From IMG/VR virus record IMGVR_UViG_3300044951_001643, positions 1 to 20,643 of that record: a stretch of 20,643 nucleotides of DNA; one strand, 5' to 3'. This DNA comes from a virus. The position numbers and the translations under genes were made by a program. Below are positions 6,601-15,600 of the stretch, in pieces. Numbering within the stretch: position 1 is the stretch's first letter; each line of letters opens with the position of its first letter. A model generated the notes under the pieces. The model was not told where the DNA came from, made no database searches, and was given only the letters and a program-made list of their open reading frames with translations.

Positions 6601-9600
6601 TGAATAAGTAGTTAATAAGTTAGTTGTTACTGTCACAGATGCAATAGTTAAACTAGGAACTGACTGCATTGGTAAACACATCATTGATCCTGTTCCTAAC
6701 GTTAATAACGCTGGAGTAGTACCTAAAATTGTAGTTACAGTAAATGATGTTGGACTAATAATACTTGCAATATAGTATATTGCGTTAATAGTCAACCCAC
6801 CAAATGCTGTAAATGTACTAGTCATTGTACCAGAAGTAGTAGTTAACGCAAATACTGAACCATTATACGAACTAGAAATTGTAAATGAAGTTAACGAAAC
6901 AATTGAGTTTATAAAATATGTAACAGTATTCGTTGTAACACCACCAAATGCAGTACCTGAAAACACAATTGGCTGATTCACAACTAATCCAGTTGTTGCT
7001 TGTTGTACATTTATTGATCCAGATGCATTTGATTGTACAAATACTGTTCCGTTTAATATTGCACTAATTGTAAATTGTGTTGTAGATAAAATTTGTTTTA
7101 CATAATACACAGTGCCGGATACTATTGTTCCTAATGCACCACTAAACACTACTGGTTGTCCAATGCTTAATGTACTTGTGCTTGCACACGAAATTAAATT
7201 AGTAGCTAACGCAGTAGAAGTAACTGCAATAGTTGCAGTTGTAAATGCGTTAGTACCTGCACTAGACGATGAAACTACAACTGGCATAATTGAACTGTTA
7301 AACACAATTGGGTTTCCAACTGATAATGATGCAGTAGATTGTTGAACGGTTATACTTCCTGATGCAGTAGTTAATTGTTCAGGAATACCATATAATGTTA
7401 ACGATACTACAAATGTAGTTGCACTTGGAATTGCTGTAATATAATACGGTGTATTAGGTAATAAACCTCCTAACGAACCACTAAACACAACAGATTGACC
7501 AATAACTAATCTAGATGTACTAGTACATGTTATTACGTTAGTTGATACTGTTGTATCTGTAACTGTGATTGAACTGGTTACAAGTGCGTTAACTGCAGTA
7601 ACGTTAGTTGATAATAACGTATATGTCATAAATCCACCAGAAGATGATGATAATGAAACTGCAGAACCGTTTGGTGTAGCCGATACTGTAAATGTACTTA
7701 AACTTGGTAAACTTTGTATATAATATGTAACACCGGCAGTAATACCGCCAAACGTTGTTCCAGTAAATACAACTCCTTGCCCAATCACATAGTTACTAAC
7801 TGATTGGAATACGGATAAAGAAGCTGTAGTATTAGATAAAATAACTTGCGGACCACCAAGAGTTAACGAAACTGCAAATGTGTTAAATGATGGAATACTT
7901 TGTACATAATACACAGTATTACTAATAATGCCGCCAAACGACCCATTAAATACTACTGGCATCCCTACTGAAAGTGTGTACGTTGATGCTGATGTAGTTA
8001 TTAAGTTAGTTCCTGCAATTGATCCGCTGCATGATAACGGTGTTGTTGTTATTATGTTAGAACTTACTGTAGTAGTAGTTGCACTAAACTGCGTGTACGG
8101 CCCAACATTAGCAATACCTGCATTACCCGATGATGTTGTTAATACAAATTGTGTACCACCATATGCAGCTGATACTGTAAATGTACTTAAACTTGGAATA
8201 CTCTGAATATAGTATGTAGTAAAGTTACCAAGATTACCAAATCCACCTCCAGATGTGAACATAATTGGTTGATTCAACACTAACAAACTAGTTGCTTGCT
8301 GTACATTCATAGTTGGCGCAGTTGTAGTTAACGCTAATATTGGTCCGTATAATAATGTAGATACAGTAAACGTTGTTGAACTTGGAATAGTTGCAATATA
8401 ATATGTAGTATTCGCTATTAAACCACCTGATGATGCACTAAACACTACTGCTTGGCCAATTACAAATGTCGATGTACTTGCACATGTAATCACGTTACTA
8501 GTTGTAGTGGTTGCAGTAACTGCAACTAATGCAGTTGTAAGAATATTACCAGTTGAACTAGAGTTAGAAATAACTAATGTAGGTATTGGATACGTAACCG
8601 TCGCATTCATTAAACCATTAAAGTTAGTTAAAGCAACTGAAGGACCACTATGAAATGCTGCAACTGTAAATGACGTTAAAGTAGGCAAACTTGCAACATA
8701 GTATGTAACGAACGGATTAATACCGCCAAATGTTGACAAACCAGCAGTCATTGTACCTGACGAAGTTAACAACGAGAATACAGAACCGTTAATAGTTGCC
8801 GACACAGTGAATGAAGTAGTTGATGTAACATTTAACACATAATAAGTTGTACCCGCAACAATTTGTCCAAAAGTAGTACCTGAGAATACAATTGGTTGAT
8901 TTAAAACTAAATTAGTAGTAGCTTGTTGTACAGTTGGTGTAATTGATGTATTACCTAATGTAATAATTGTACCATTTAATGTTGCAGCAAGAGTAAATGT
9001 GCTACCAGTAGGTATAGTTGCTATATAATAAGTTGTTCCTGCAGTTAAGTTAGAACCAGTTGTTGTACCAGTGAATACCACAGGCATACCAATTGCTAAT
9101 GTCGAAGTTGAAGAACACGTAACAACGTTACCAGTTGAACTAGTTGCAGTTACATTGATCGACGCAGTAGTTAATACATTAGTACTAGCAGTAGTAGATG
9201 AAATCGTTAATGGTGCCATTCCACTAGTAAACACAATTGGTTGGTTAATTGCTAACGATGCTGTAGATTGTTGTAAGAATACAGTACCACTTGCAGTTTG
9301 CATTGGATAAACTGAACCATTTAATCTTGCACTAACTGTAAATGTTGTAGTACTTGGAATCGATATTACGTAATATACAGTATTCGCAACAAGTGTTCCT
9401 AAGTTATTACTAAACACAACTGGCATAGCTGGTGTTAATGTAGAGGTACTTGCGATTGTAATCACATTAGTACCAACAGTAGTTGCAGTAACAGTAAGTG
9501 AATTAGTTGTTAATACGTTTGAATTAGTAAATGTTTGCAAACCAAAAGATGCTTTCATCATACCAAATGTTGTACTTAAGAAACTAATTGCCTGTCCACC

Positions 9601-12597
9601 GTTTGTTGCAGATACAGTAAATGAATTGTAACCAATTACACCTTGAACATAATATGTTTGCGTTGGTAATAAGTTACCTAGCAATCGTGGATTAGATGTT
9701 AATGTACCAGTTGTAGTACTCAACGTAATCGCAGTCCCGCCAATAGTTGCTGATACTGTAAATCCTGTAGATGATACTACGTTAGCTACATAGTAAATTG
9801 TATTTGCCGCAACACCGCCAAACGCAGTACCTGTAAACGCAATTGGTTGATTTACAACTAACTCTACTGTAGTTTGTTGTACAGTCATAGTTAATGATGC
9901 AACTGTAGCAACTGTAAATACAGGTCCGTTTAATGTTGAACTAATTGTAAATGTAGTATTTGACGGAATACTCTGGACATAATAAATTGTACCAGCAACT
10001 AACAATGAAGCACCTACTGTACCTGCAAAAACTACAGATTGACCAACAACTAATGTAGCAGTTGAACCGCATGTAATTAAGTTGCCGGTTGCATTAGTTG
10101 CAGTAACACTAATAGTTGAAGTAGTAATTACGTTAGTTGTAACAGTAGTTGCACCAACAGTTAACGGATATCCCGGAATAGTAACATCAGCAACCATACT
10201 ATATAATGATGTAGCCGTTCCGTTAACTAATGTAAATGCAGTACCACCTGGAGCAGTTGAAATAGTAAATGTTGTAGTAGACGGAATCGATGCTACGTAA
10301 TAAGTTGTACCAGAAACAATGTTACCTACTACACCAGATCCTGTAAACACAATTGGTTGATTTACGATCATATTAGCAGTAGCCACTGTTACAGTACTTG
10401 AAAAAGTAGCAGCAGATAATGTTACTAAAGTTGGATTACCACGTGATGTTGTAGTTACAGTAAATGTAGTACTAGACAGAACTGTTGCTACATAATACGT
10501 TGTACCAGTAGCTAAATTGCCGCCAGCAGTACCAAATAGTACCGGCATTCCAGGAACTAATAATGATGTGTCATTACATGTAATAATACTTCCACTAACT
10601 GCAGTAGATGAAACAGTTGCAACTACACCAGTAGTAATTAAGTTACCAGATGCTGCAGTAGAACCAATTCTTAAATACTGTGTAGGCGAACCTGTAGAAA
10701 AAGTCACTGGTTGGTTAACTTGCAAATTTGTAACTGCTTGATATGCAGTAACTGGGCCAGTTGCTGTAGATAAAACAAATATTGGACCGGTAAGCGATGC
10801 AGAAATAGTAAATGTTGTAGCAGACGGTACTGATAATACATAATATAAGTTGTTTGCTATAATATTACCAATTGAACTAATAAACGTAATTGGCATGCCA
10901 ACATACATACCGAGTGTCGATGTTGCTGTAACAATGTTAGTAGTAACTGTAGTATTAGTGATATTAATTGCAGCAGTAGTAAGACCAGTTGAACCTGATG
11001 TAGTTAACCCAACATTTAATGTTTGTTGCGGATAAACTAAGATATTAAGTCCTGTTAAGCCAGCCATAGTCACTAAACTGCCGTTTGGTACTAAAGATAC
11101 AGTAAATGTTGTTATACTTGGAATAGTAGAAACATAATAAGTTGTACCTGCAATAATCGCATCAAATGAGCTACTAAAAATAACAGGTTGTCCAATACCT
11201 AATGTTGATGTATTCGCACATGTAATTATGTTTGTTGTTACTGTAGTAGAAATAACTGCAATTGATCCAGGAGTAACAGTTGATGCAGTACTTCTAACGC
11301 TAATTGTCGGTGATAATGATGTTGATTCAAATATCATAGTTCCGGCTGCATTTAATAATGGCAGAACAGTTCCGGATGGAATAGTTGATACTGTAAATGT
11401 TGTTAGCGATGGAATTGTTGCAACGTAATATGTTGTATTTGCAGTTACGTTACCAAAAGTCACGCCTGCAAACATCATTGGTTGATTTAACACCAAGTTA
11501 GTAGTTGTTTGTTGCATTATCGGAGTTATAGCGGTAGTTCCAAGTACAACTGCTGTTCCGCCCCATGTAGTTGAAACAGTAAATGTAGTTGTTGATTGAA
11601 TACTTTGAACATAATACACTGTTGCTGCAGTTAAACCGGATCCAGTCATTGTACCAGTAAATACGACAGGTTGTCCAATAACTAAAGTAATAGTGCCGTT
11701 TGCTGCAGTAGTAATCAAGTTACCAGTAGCATTAGTACCTGTAATTGAAATTGATGCAGTTGTAAAGACGTTAGTACTTGTAGTAGTATTACTAATAGTC
11801 AATGCTTGCAATGTACTAACTGCACTACTACTAACAGTTGATGATACTGATACAGCTGGCAGAGTGGTAGTAATGGTTAATGTCATTACGCCAGCAGCAG
11901 TAAACAACGTAACTGCCGGACCGGACGGAAATGTTGATACTGTAAATGTTGTAAAACTATCAACTGTTAAAACATAGTAAGTAGTACCTGTATTAATACC
12001 ACCAAATGCACCGCCAGTAAACATTACTGGCCTATTAACTGATAAGTTAGTAGTAGCTTTTTGAACATTAATATTACCTGTTGCATTAACTAAAGTAACA
12101 GGAATACCGCCAAATGTAGATGATACAGTAAATGTTGTAATACTTGGAATCGATGCTACGTAATAAACAGTGTTAGCATTTAAATTTCCTAATGAATTAG
12201 AAAACACAACAGGGTCGCCAATCACTAGTGTAGCAGTACTAATACAGTTGATGTTATTCGTTACTGCACTAGTGCTTGTTACTAAAATAGACGCAGTAGT
12301 TAATTGATTAGTTGCTACTGTAGTATTTGAAATTGTTAATGTTTGAATAGTTGGAATGGTTGCCGACGATGCACTTGCAGTCGTTGTATATGGCAATAAT
12401 CCTTGTGTACTAGACACAGTTTGTGACACTAATGGTACTGATGTTGCAGCTAATCTAACTTTTGCATCAGTACTATTTCTGTTTGCAAAGTTAGCATTTA
12501 CTACTACATTATTTGCTGATACCGGTGCAACTAATTGTTGGTAGTTAAATGGGTTACCATTTAAGTCTTGTGCGCCAAATTTTGAAGCTGTTGTCAT
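3685..12597 (-). CDS. Giant repeat virion/fibre protein (2970 aa)
   Basis: This is one uninterrupted 8.9-kb gene. Residues 1-52 (ending NANFANRNSTDAKVRLA) and about 2920-2970 (FTDFIEFDAIIAGNGVLERTG ... VTALALGIQEAV) look like the two halves of the small 'ERTG' beta-domain common among virion proteins of T4-like marine phages. Between them lie about 34 copies of a roughly 70-90-residue unit: LxIGQPVVFxxxxGGxxxxTTYYVxxIPSxTTFTVSxxxxGxxxxL. The units are rich in Thr, Ser, Val and Ile and predict beta strands throughout. Charged residues are nearly absent: about 40 in the whole protein by eye, mostly at the ends. A long beta-solenoid or bead-like shaft outside the virion is the best guess. AGGAG precedes the ATG by 10 nt and a late-promoter-like octamer lies 29 nt upstream. 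No enzymatic motif is seen. Confidence 0.8.
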   Translation of the reverse strand: MTTASKFGAQDLNGNPFNYQQLVAPVSANNVVVNANFANRNSTDAKVRLAATSVPLVSQTVSSTQGLLPYTTTASASSATIPTIQTLTISNTTVATNQLTTASILVTSTSAVTNNINCISTATLVIGDPVVFSNSLGNLNANTVYYVASIPSITTFTVSSTFGGIPVTLVNATGNINVQKATTNLSVNRPVMFTGGAFGGINTGTTYYVLTVDSFTTFTVSTFPSGPAVTLFTAAGVMTLTITTTLPAVSVSSTVSSSAVSTLQALTISNTTTSTNVFTTASISITGTNATGNLITTAANGTITLVIGQPVVFTGTMTGSGLTAATVYYVQSIQSTTTFTVSTTWGGTAVVLGTTAITPIMQQTTTNLVLNQPMMFAGVTFGNVTANTTYYVATIPSLTTFTVSTIPSGTVLPLLNAAGTMIFESTSLSPTISVRSTASTVTPGSIAVISTTVTTNIITCANTSTLGIGQPVIFSSSFDAIIAGTTYYVSTIPSITTFTVSLVPNGSLVTMAGLTGLNILVYPQQTLNVGLTTSGSTGLTTAAINITNTTVTTNIVTATSTLGMYVGMPITFISSIGNIIANNLYYVLSVPSATTFTISASLTGPIFVLSTATGPVTAYQAVTNLQVNQPVTFSTGSPTQYLRIGSTAASGNLITTGVVATVSSTAVSGSIITCNDTSLLVPGMPVLFGTAGGNLATGTTYYVATVLSSTTFTVTTTSRGNPTLVTLSAATFSSTVTVATANMIVNQPIVFTGSGVVGNIVSGTTYYVASIPSTTTFTISTAPGGTAFTLVNGTATSLYSMVADVTIPGYPLTVGATTVTTNVITTSTISVTATNATGNLITCGSTATLVVGQSVVFAGTVGASLLVAGTIYYVQSIPSNTTFTISSTLNGPVFTVATVASLTMTVQQTTVELVVNQPIAFTGTAFGGVAANTIYYVANVVSSTGFTVSATIGGTAITLSTTTGTLTSNPRLLGNLLPTQTYYVQGVIGYNSFTVSATNGGQAISFLSTTFGMMKASFGLQTFTNSNVLTTNSLTVTATTVGTNVITIASTSTLTPAMPVVFSNNLGTLVANTVYYVISIPSTTTFTVSARLNGSVYPMQTASGTVFLQQSTASLAINQPIVFTSGMAPLTISSTTASTNVLTTASINVTATSSTGNVVTCSSTSTLAIGMPVVFTGTTTGSNLTAGTTYYIATIPTGSTFTLAATLNGTIITLGNTSITPTVQQATTNLVLNQPIVFSGTTFGQIVAGTTYYVLNVTSTTSFTVSATINGSVFSLLTSSGTMTAGLSTFGGINPFVTYYVASLPTLTSFTVAAFHSGPSVALTNFNGLMNATVTYPIPTLVISNSSSTGNILTTALVAVTATTTTSNVITCASTSTFVIGQAVVFSASSGGLIANTTYYIATIPSSTTFTVSTLLYGPILALTTTAPTMNVQQATSLLVLNQPIMFTSGGGFGNLGNFTTYYIQSIPSLSTFTVSAAYGGTQFVLTTSSGNAGIANVGPYTQFSATTTTVSSNIITTTPLSCSGSIAGTNLITTSASTYTLSVGMPVVFNGSFGGIISNTVYYVQSIPSFNTFAVSLTLGGPQVILSNTTASLSVFQSVSNYVIGQGVVFTGTTFGGITAGVTYYIQSLPSLSTFTVSATPNGSAVSLSSSSGGFMTYTLLSTNVTAVNALVTSSITVTDTTVSTNVITCTSTSRLVIGQSVVFSGSLGGLLPNTPYYITAIPSATTFVVSLTLYGIPEQLTTASGSITVQQSTASLSVGNPIVFNSSIMPVVVSSSSAGTNAFTTATIAVTSTALATNLISCASTSTLSIGQPVVFSGALGTIVSGTVYYVKQILSTTQFTISAILNGTVFVQSNASGSINVQQATTGLVVNQPIVFSGTAFGGVTTNTVTYFINSIVSLTSFTISSSYNGSVFALTTTSGTMTSTFTAFGGLTINAIYYIASIISPTSFTVTTILGTTPALLTLGTGSMMCLPMQSVPSLTIASVTVTTNLLTTYSTTVSATAVGTNFITCTTTDNFAYGQPVIFTGTTFGGLTATSVTYYILNIIDTTRFTVSLTLGGPAVILTSATGTCTVQQTTTNLIIGQPIVFWGRILNTIVQGTTYYINAIVSATTFTISSIQYLGYSGTAFTISSTQTATMTGFYGPVQLPMISNTTAGSNVFTTNAMTCTSTSLLGPNLIVCQNTYALYVGMPVVFTSSVIGGIILNTVYYIASIPNAVSFSISSVPGGPVVSLAYNAGGSMPMSPSTSYLWIGQPVTLSNNATGNSVFGGSVVSTTTYYVATIPALNTFTVSTLPYGAALSLSTVASSSFPSPMTIIASSMPVAVSNVYMSQTFPVVTTTATSNVLTIGNLLTNTNVPIIITSVSATTNILTCNSTATLSVGLPIVLSSGIAGLFAGTTYYIMQILNSTQFTLANSWGGQQAILTTSGIIASSTTNLTIAGSSQLISNAYNVASGQTTANLYPGLPIVFTGSLFGNVTANTTYYVLQVLNSTTFTISTSVGGTVFALTGTTGTMTLTSAPTIANAGISIQPSTAQLTIGQPLYVTGAAFGNINSNITYYVNTILSPTTFTVTQFQYSNVSVTLRTEYGYMYFTNSTGLTPTGPTNAASLIANAPMIFTGPTITVTNTLGTILTTTGSTRHLVVNQPVMFTGYTIGGIQANVYYYVQSIPTYNTFTLSSTVGGAALNWNNSSNQMTMQVVNNSGTSLLPYNAYFVHAVQSPFTFSIATLQNSGVPTTLTTSFNTNIVQSNVVTLAPGGSTAMLAANQLLTFTGNSLNSGFGNIQTLPLTTLPFIVTNTTTSSNFITVSSTATLVPGQPVVFLGTTWGGIVANTTYYILSISSSNNFTVSLTPYGTVVPLSTIAAAALTPAFWMVPAYYVKAIVSSTQFVLSATPNGSIQPLLTGYATGGNVLLANGQPVFTDFIEFDAIIAGNGVLERTGIIVPPNTYLYVSSNTQQVTALALGIQEAV
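3850..12420 (-). repeat. Array of about 34 degenerate protein-coding repeats, alternating types A and B
   Basis: Counting the core YY[VI]xxI.S.TTFTVS by eye gives about 34 copies. Most fall into two alternating types. Type A begins TTVxTNxITCxSTxxLxIGQPVVF. Type B begins QQATTNLVVNQPIVFTGTTFGG. A short 'type C' lacking most of the first half (for example residues near 1290, STFGGINPFVTYYV) and truncated B units that lose the YYV..TTFTVS part also occur. An A+B pair is about 160-170 residues. The DNA copies are clearly diverged rather than identical. Boundaries are approximate. Confidence 0.8.
5676..9530 (-). repeat. Higher-order duplication of about 1.93 kb inside the giant gene (two copies)
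   Basis: The unit order A, truncated B, A, B, C, A, B, A, B occurs twice in a row, roughly 7605-9530 and 5676-7605. Matching landmarks give the period. The CCAATTGTGT string of the truncated B units lies at 9231-9240 and 7302-7311, which is 1929 bases apart. The FGG codons of the C units lie at 8722-8730 and 6796-6804, which is 1926 bases apart. Both differences are multiples of three (643 and 642 codons). A related block with a different order, A, truncated B, A, B, A, B, C, precedes them at about 9600-11000. Edges are approximate. Confidence 0.65.
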
Positions 12598-12625
12598 TTT
12601 ATTATAACTCCTAGATCGTTTTTAT

Positions 12626-12633
12626 TATTTATC
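12626..12633 (-). promoter_or_regulatory. Candidate late promoter GATAAATA before the giant gene
   Basis: On the minus strand GATAAATA differs from the T4 late consensus TATAAATA at the first base only. It overlaps the TGA stop of the 1581-aa gene, ends 29 bases from the ATG at 12597, and leaves a leader of about 23 nt with AGGAG. The distance to the start codon is the same as for the perfect octamer at 100-107. It would drive the giant gene and, by read-through, the adhesin/chaperone genes behind it. Confidence 0.45.
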
Positions 12634-15600
12634 ACCAAGCTGATGTCCATAGGTTGTTTAGCGTTAAAACGCGATCAACATATTGTTTATTTGGTACATC
12701 AGTTGGATTTGTTGGTGCTGTGTTTTGTGTTGCAGTACCATTTAAGGTTAATTGTGAACCTGCTGCATAGGTATCAGTTGATCCAGATTCGTGTGTAATT
12801 GCAGATCCTGCTGCATAGTTTTCCGTAGATCCAGTTCCGTGATTAACACCGGTTGGGAATTGAACTTTGTTACCAGCTGCTGGTTGAATTACTAAATCAA
12901 CGTTATTCAATGTAGTAATTACATTACTAGATTGAAAAATATTACCAGCAGTTAAACTTGTTACTGCTAAGTTTGCACCACCTGCACCTAATTGGCTAGC
13001 AATAAATGTTTTAATTGCTCGTTGTGTAGGAATTAATGCATCACTATTTGCAGTAAATGTGCCATCTGTACTAAATTGGCTAATCGTTGCTCCACTGCCG
13101 CTAAGTTGTAAACTATATAATCCAGATAAGTTAAAATTACTAGCGTTCAAAGTAGCAATACCAGTCGCTTGTTGTACAGTAAACAAATTACCTACGTTAA
13201 AGTTACCATCTTGGTCAGTACATGTATAGAATACACGTCCGCCACCATTTTGTGTAACTTGTGCTGCAGCGGTTGGCTGTACTAACGGGTTATTAGGATA
13301 GTTTGTAGAAACAACGTTTCCTGTTCCAATTGCTAAAAAGTCATGTCCAGTTAATCGTACTTGACTGTACTGAGCTCTTATAGTTACAGCAGTTCCTTGG
13401 TCAGGAGCTAATGCAACTGATAAAGATGGATTAATTTGTAATGTTGCAGTGTAATTCCCAGCTGATCCAGATTGACTAGATACTAAAACTACAGCATAGA
13501 AATTAGTATTTCCAGCAATCGCAATTGATGATCCAGGTGTAGGAAGATCAGTTAGTGATTCAGCTGTTAAATAAAAACCAGTTTGTAAGAATTCAGCAAC
13601 ACCGTCACCTGTAATAGTAGCAAGTGCAGTTGTATAGCTAGTACCTCTATTACCCCATGTTGGTTGTCCTAAAACTCCATTTTGTTTTCTTACAGTGTAT
13701 GTACCTGCGCTTGATGCATTCGGATCAATGATATTCATTGTAATAGAGCCAGTGTATCCAGAACCTGGATTAATGATTCTAATTGCACTAATCGCACTTC
13801 CTGAAACAACTGCTCTAGCCATTGCACCCGAACCGCCTGTTCCAGTAAATGTAATTCTCGGTTCAATACTATAAGTTGTTGTTGAATCTAATGCAGCATG
13901 GACTGGTGTGCCAGCGACCGCAACATCCCAACCCGGAGTACCTGTTGATTCTTTATAAATCGTAGCAACTTTTGTACCTGCATTAAATGCCTGAATATAG
14001 CCGTATTGTCCAGTACCTTTACCTGCAGTTAACATTATTCTCATACCAATGTATTGTGATGAGCTTGCAGTATCAGCAGCCGATAATGTAATCGTAGTTG
14101 AATCACCAGTTTGCGCAGAGTTTACAGCTCTAATGTAACCGTTACCGCCGTTGGCAATACGTACTTCGGCAATTGCATTGTTAAAGATGTTAGGTGAACT
14201 AACTGATGCATTAAATCCTGTTCCGGTAATTAAATATGTTGCTGTTGAATATCCTTGACCAGCGTTTGAATATTCTAACCATAAAATATTGTTACCGTCA
14301 GTTAACACATTTGTTATAGTTGCGTGTTGAGCACGGTTAGTAACAGTACCTGTAATTGGAATTTCAGTTGCATCATATGTTTCAGAAACTGATCCTAATG
14401 TACCATATGAGTTGTTACCGTTTGTTGCACGAATTTTACCACCAGACTCACTCAAATAACCAATGTAGTTGTAGTATGTAAATACCGAAACAAGTTCTGT
14501 TCTAGCATTTGTTCCTGTACACCATACACCAATACCGTCATTAATAACTTGTGTAAAATCGTTTGCAACGATTGATTTATTGCCGCCACTATGTAATGAA
14601 CCATCGATTTTTAAACCAACACACATTGTACCAATTGTTGTTACATTTTGAACGTAAGGTGATCTAGATATAATCCATACTGATGTATCGTCAACACCAG
14701 TACCTGGATCTAAACTAACAAATGCACCTGCAGTTGGACGTTTCGTACCATAGCTATTAACAGGACCTAACGTACCAGTTAAACCAGTAAGTGTCATATT
14801 TCTAACACCAGAACCACTTCTAACATAGAACATGTTTGATGTTAAGTAACCGGCAGCTGGCTGAACAATAGTACCGCGTAACTCGTCGCCTACTAATGCA
14901 ACATTAGGCGGAATACTAATTGGTAAAATTTCGTCATATGTACCGTTTTTTACAAAAATAGTTGCAGTTTCGCCTTGGTTAGCTATTGGAATCGAAGTTG
15001 TACTAACTGCAGCTAGTGCGGTAGTAATAATTCCAAATAATGTTGTTATTTTAGTGCTTGCCCCAGATTCAGCAGTGTAGCTTAAATTAATAGTTTGCGA
15101 TACTGGACTCGGAGCAGACATTAGTGTTTGATAATTTTGTGCAGGGGCAGTGTTGCTAAGTGCGTTTCCTGTTAATCCTAACAATTTTGTAATAGCTGCC
15201 TTAATGTATTCAATCTCAGCTGCTACGGTTGTATTAACAAGTGTATTAGTACTACCTGGAGAAAAATATGATAATGCAGTTTCAACTGATTGACTATTAC
15301 CGCCTCTAGAAATATCGTAAATCATTGCATCAACAATATACTTTGCATCACGTTGAGTTCTAGTTGCATCAAACACTGAACTAGGAGTAAATGGTGAATT
15401 ACTATTAGCTTTTTGATAAAGCATCCAATAATACATTTCTTTTACCATCCAGTTTTTATTTGCAGTTAATAAGAATCTAGCATTAGGATTAAACACACCG
15501 TTAGTAACTGCATTACATGCATAGTTGATAGTTCTCCACGGTTTATCTAATGTAGGGCCGTAATCTGCAGCATCGGTTCCGTTAGTAGAAACATAAAATA

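Noticed and set aside
3850-12420. Regularly recurring short DNA strings (for example GTAAATGTTGTA) as a CRISPR-like array
   Set aside because: The strings are codons of the repeated TTFTVS motif, are imperfect, and the stretches between them are conserved coding sequence rather than unique spacers.
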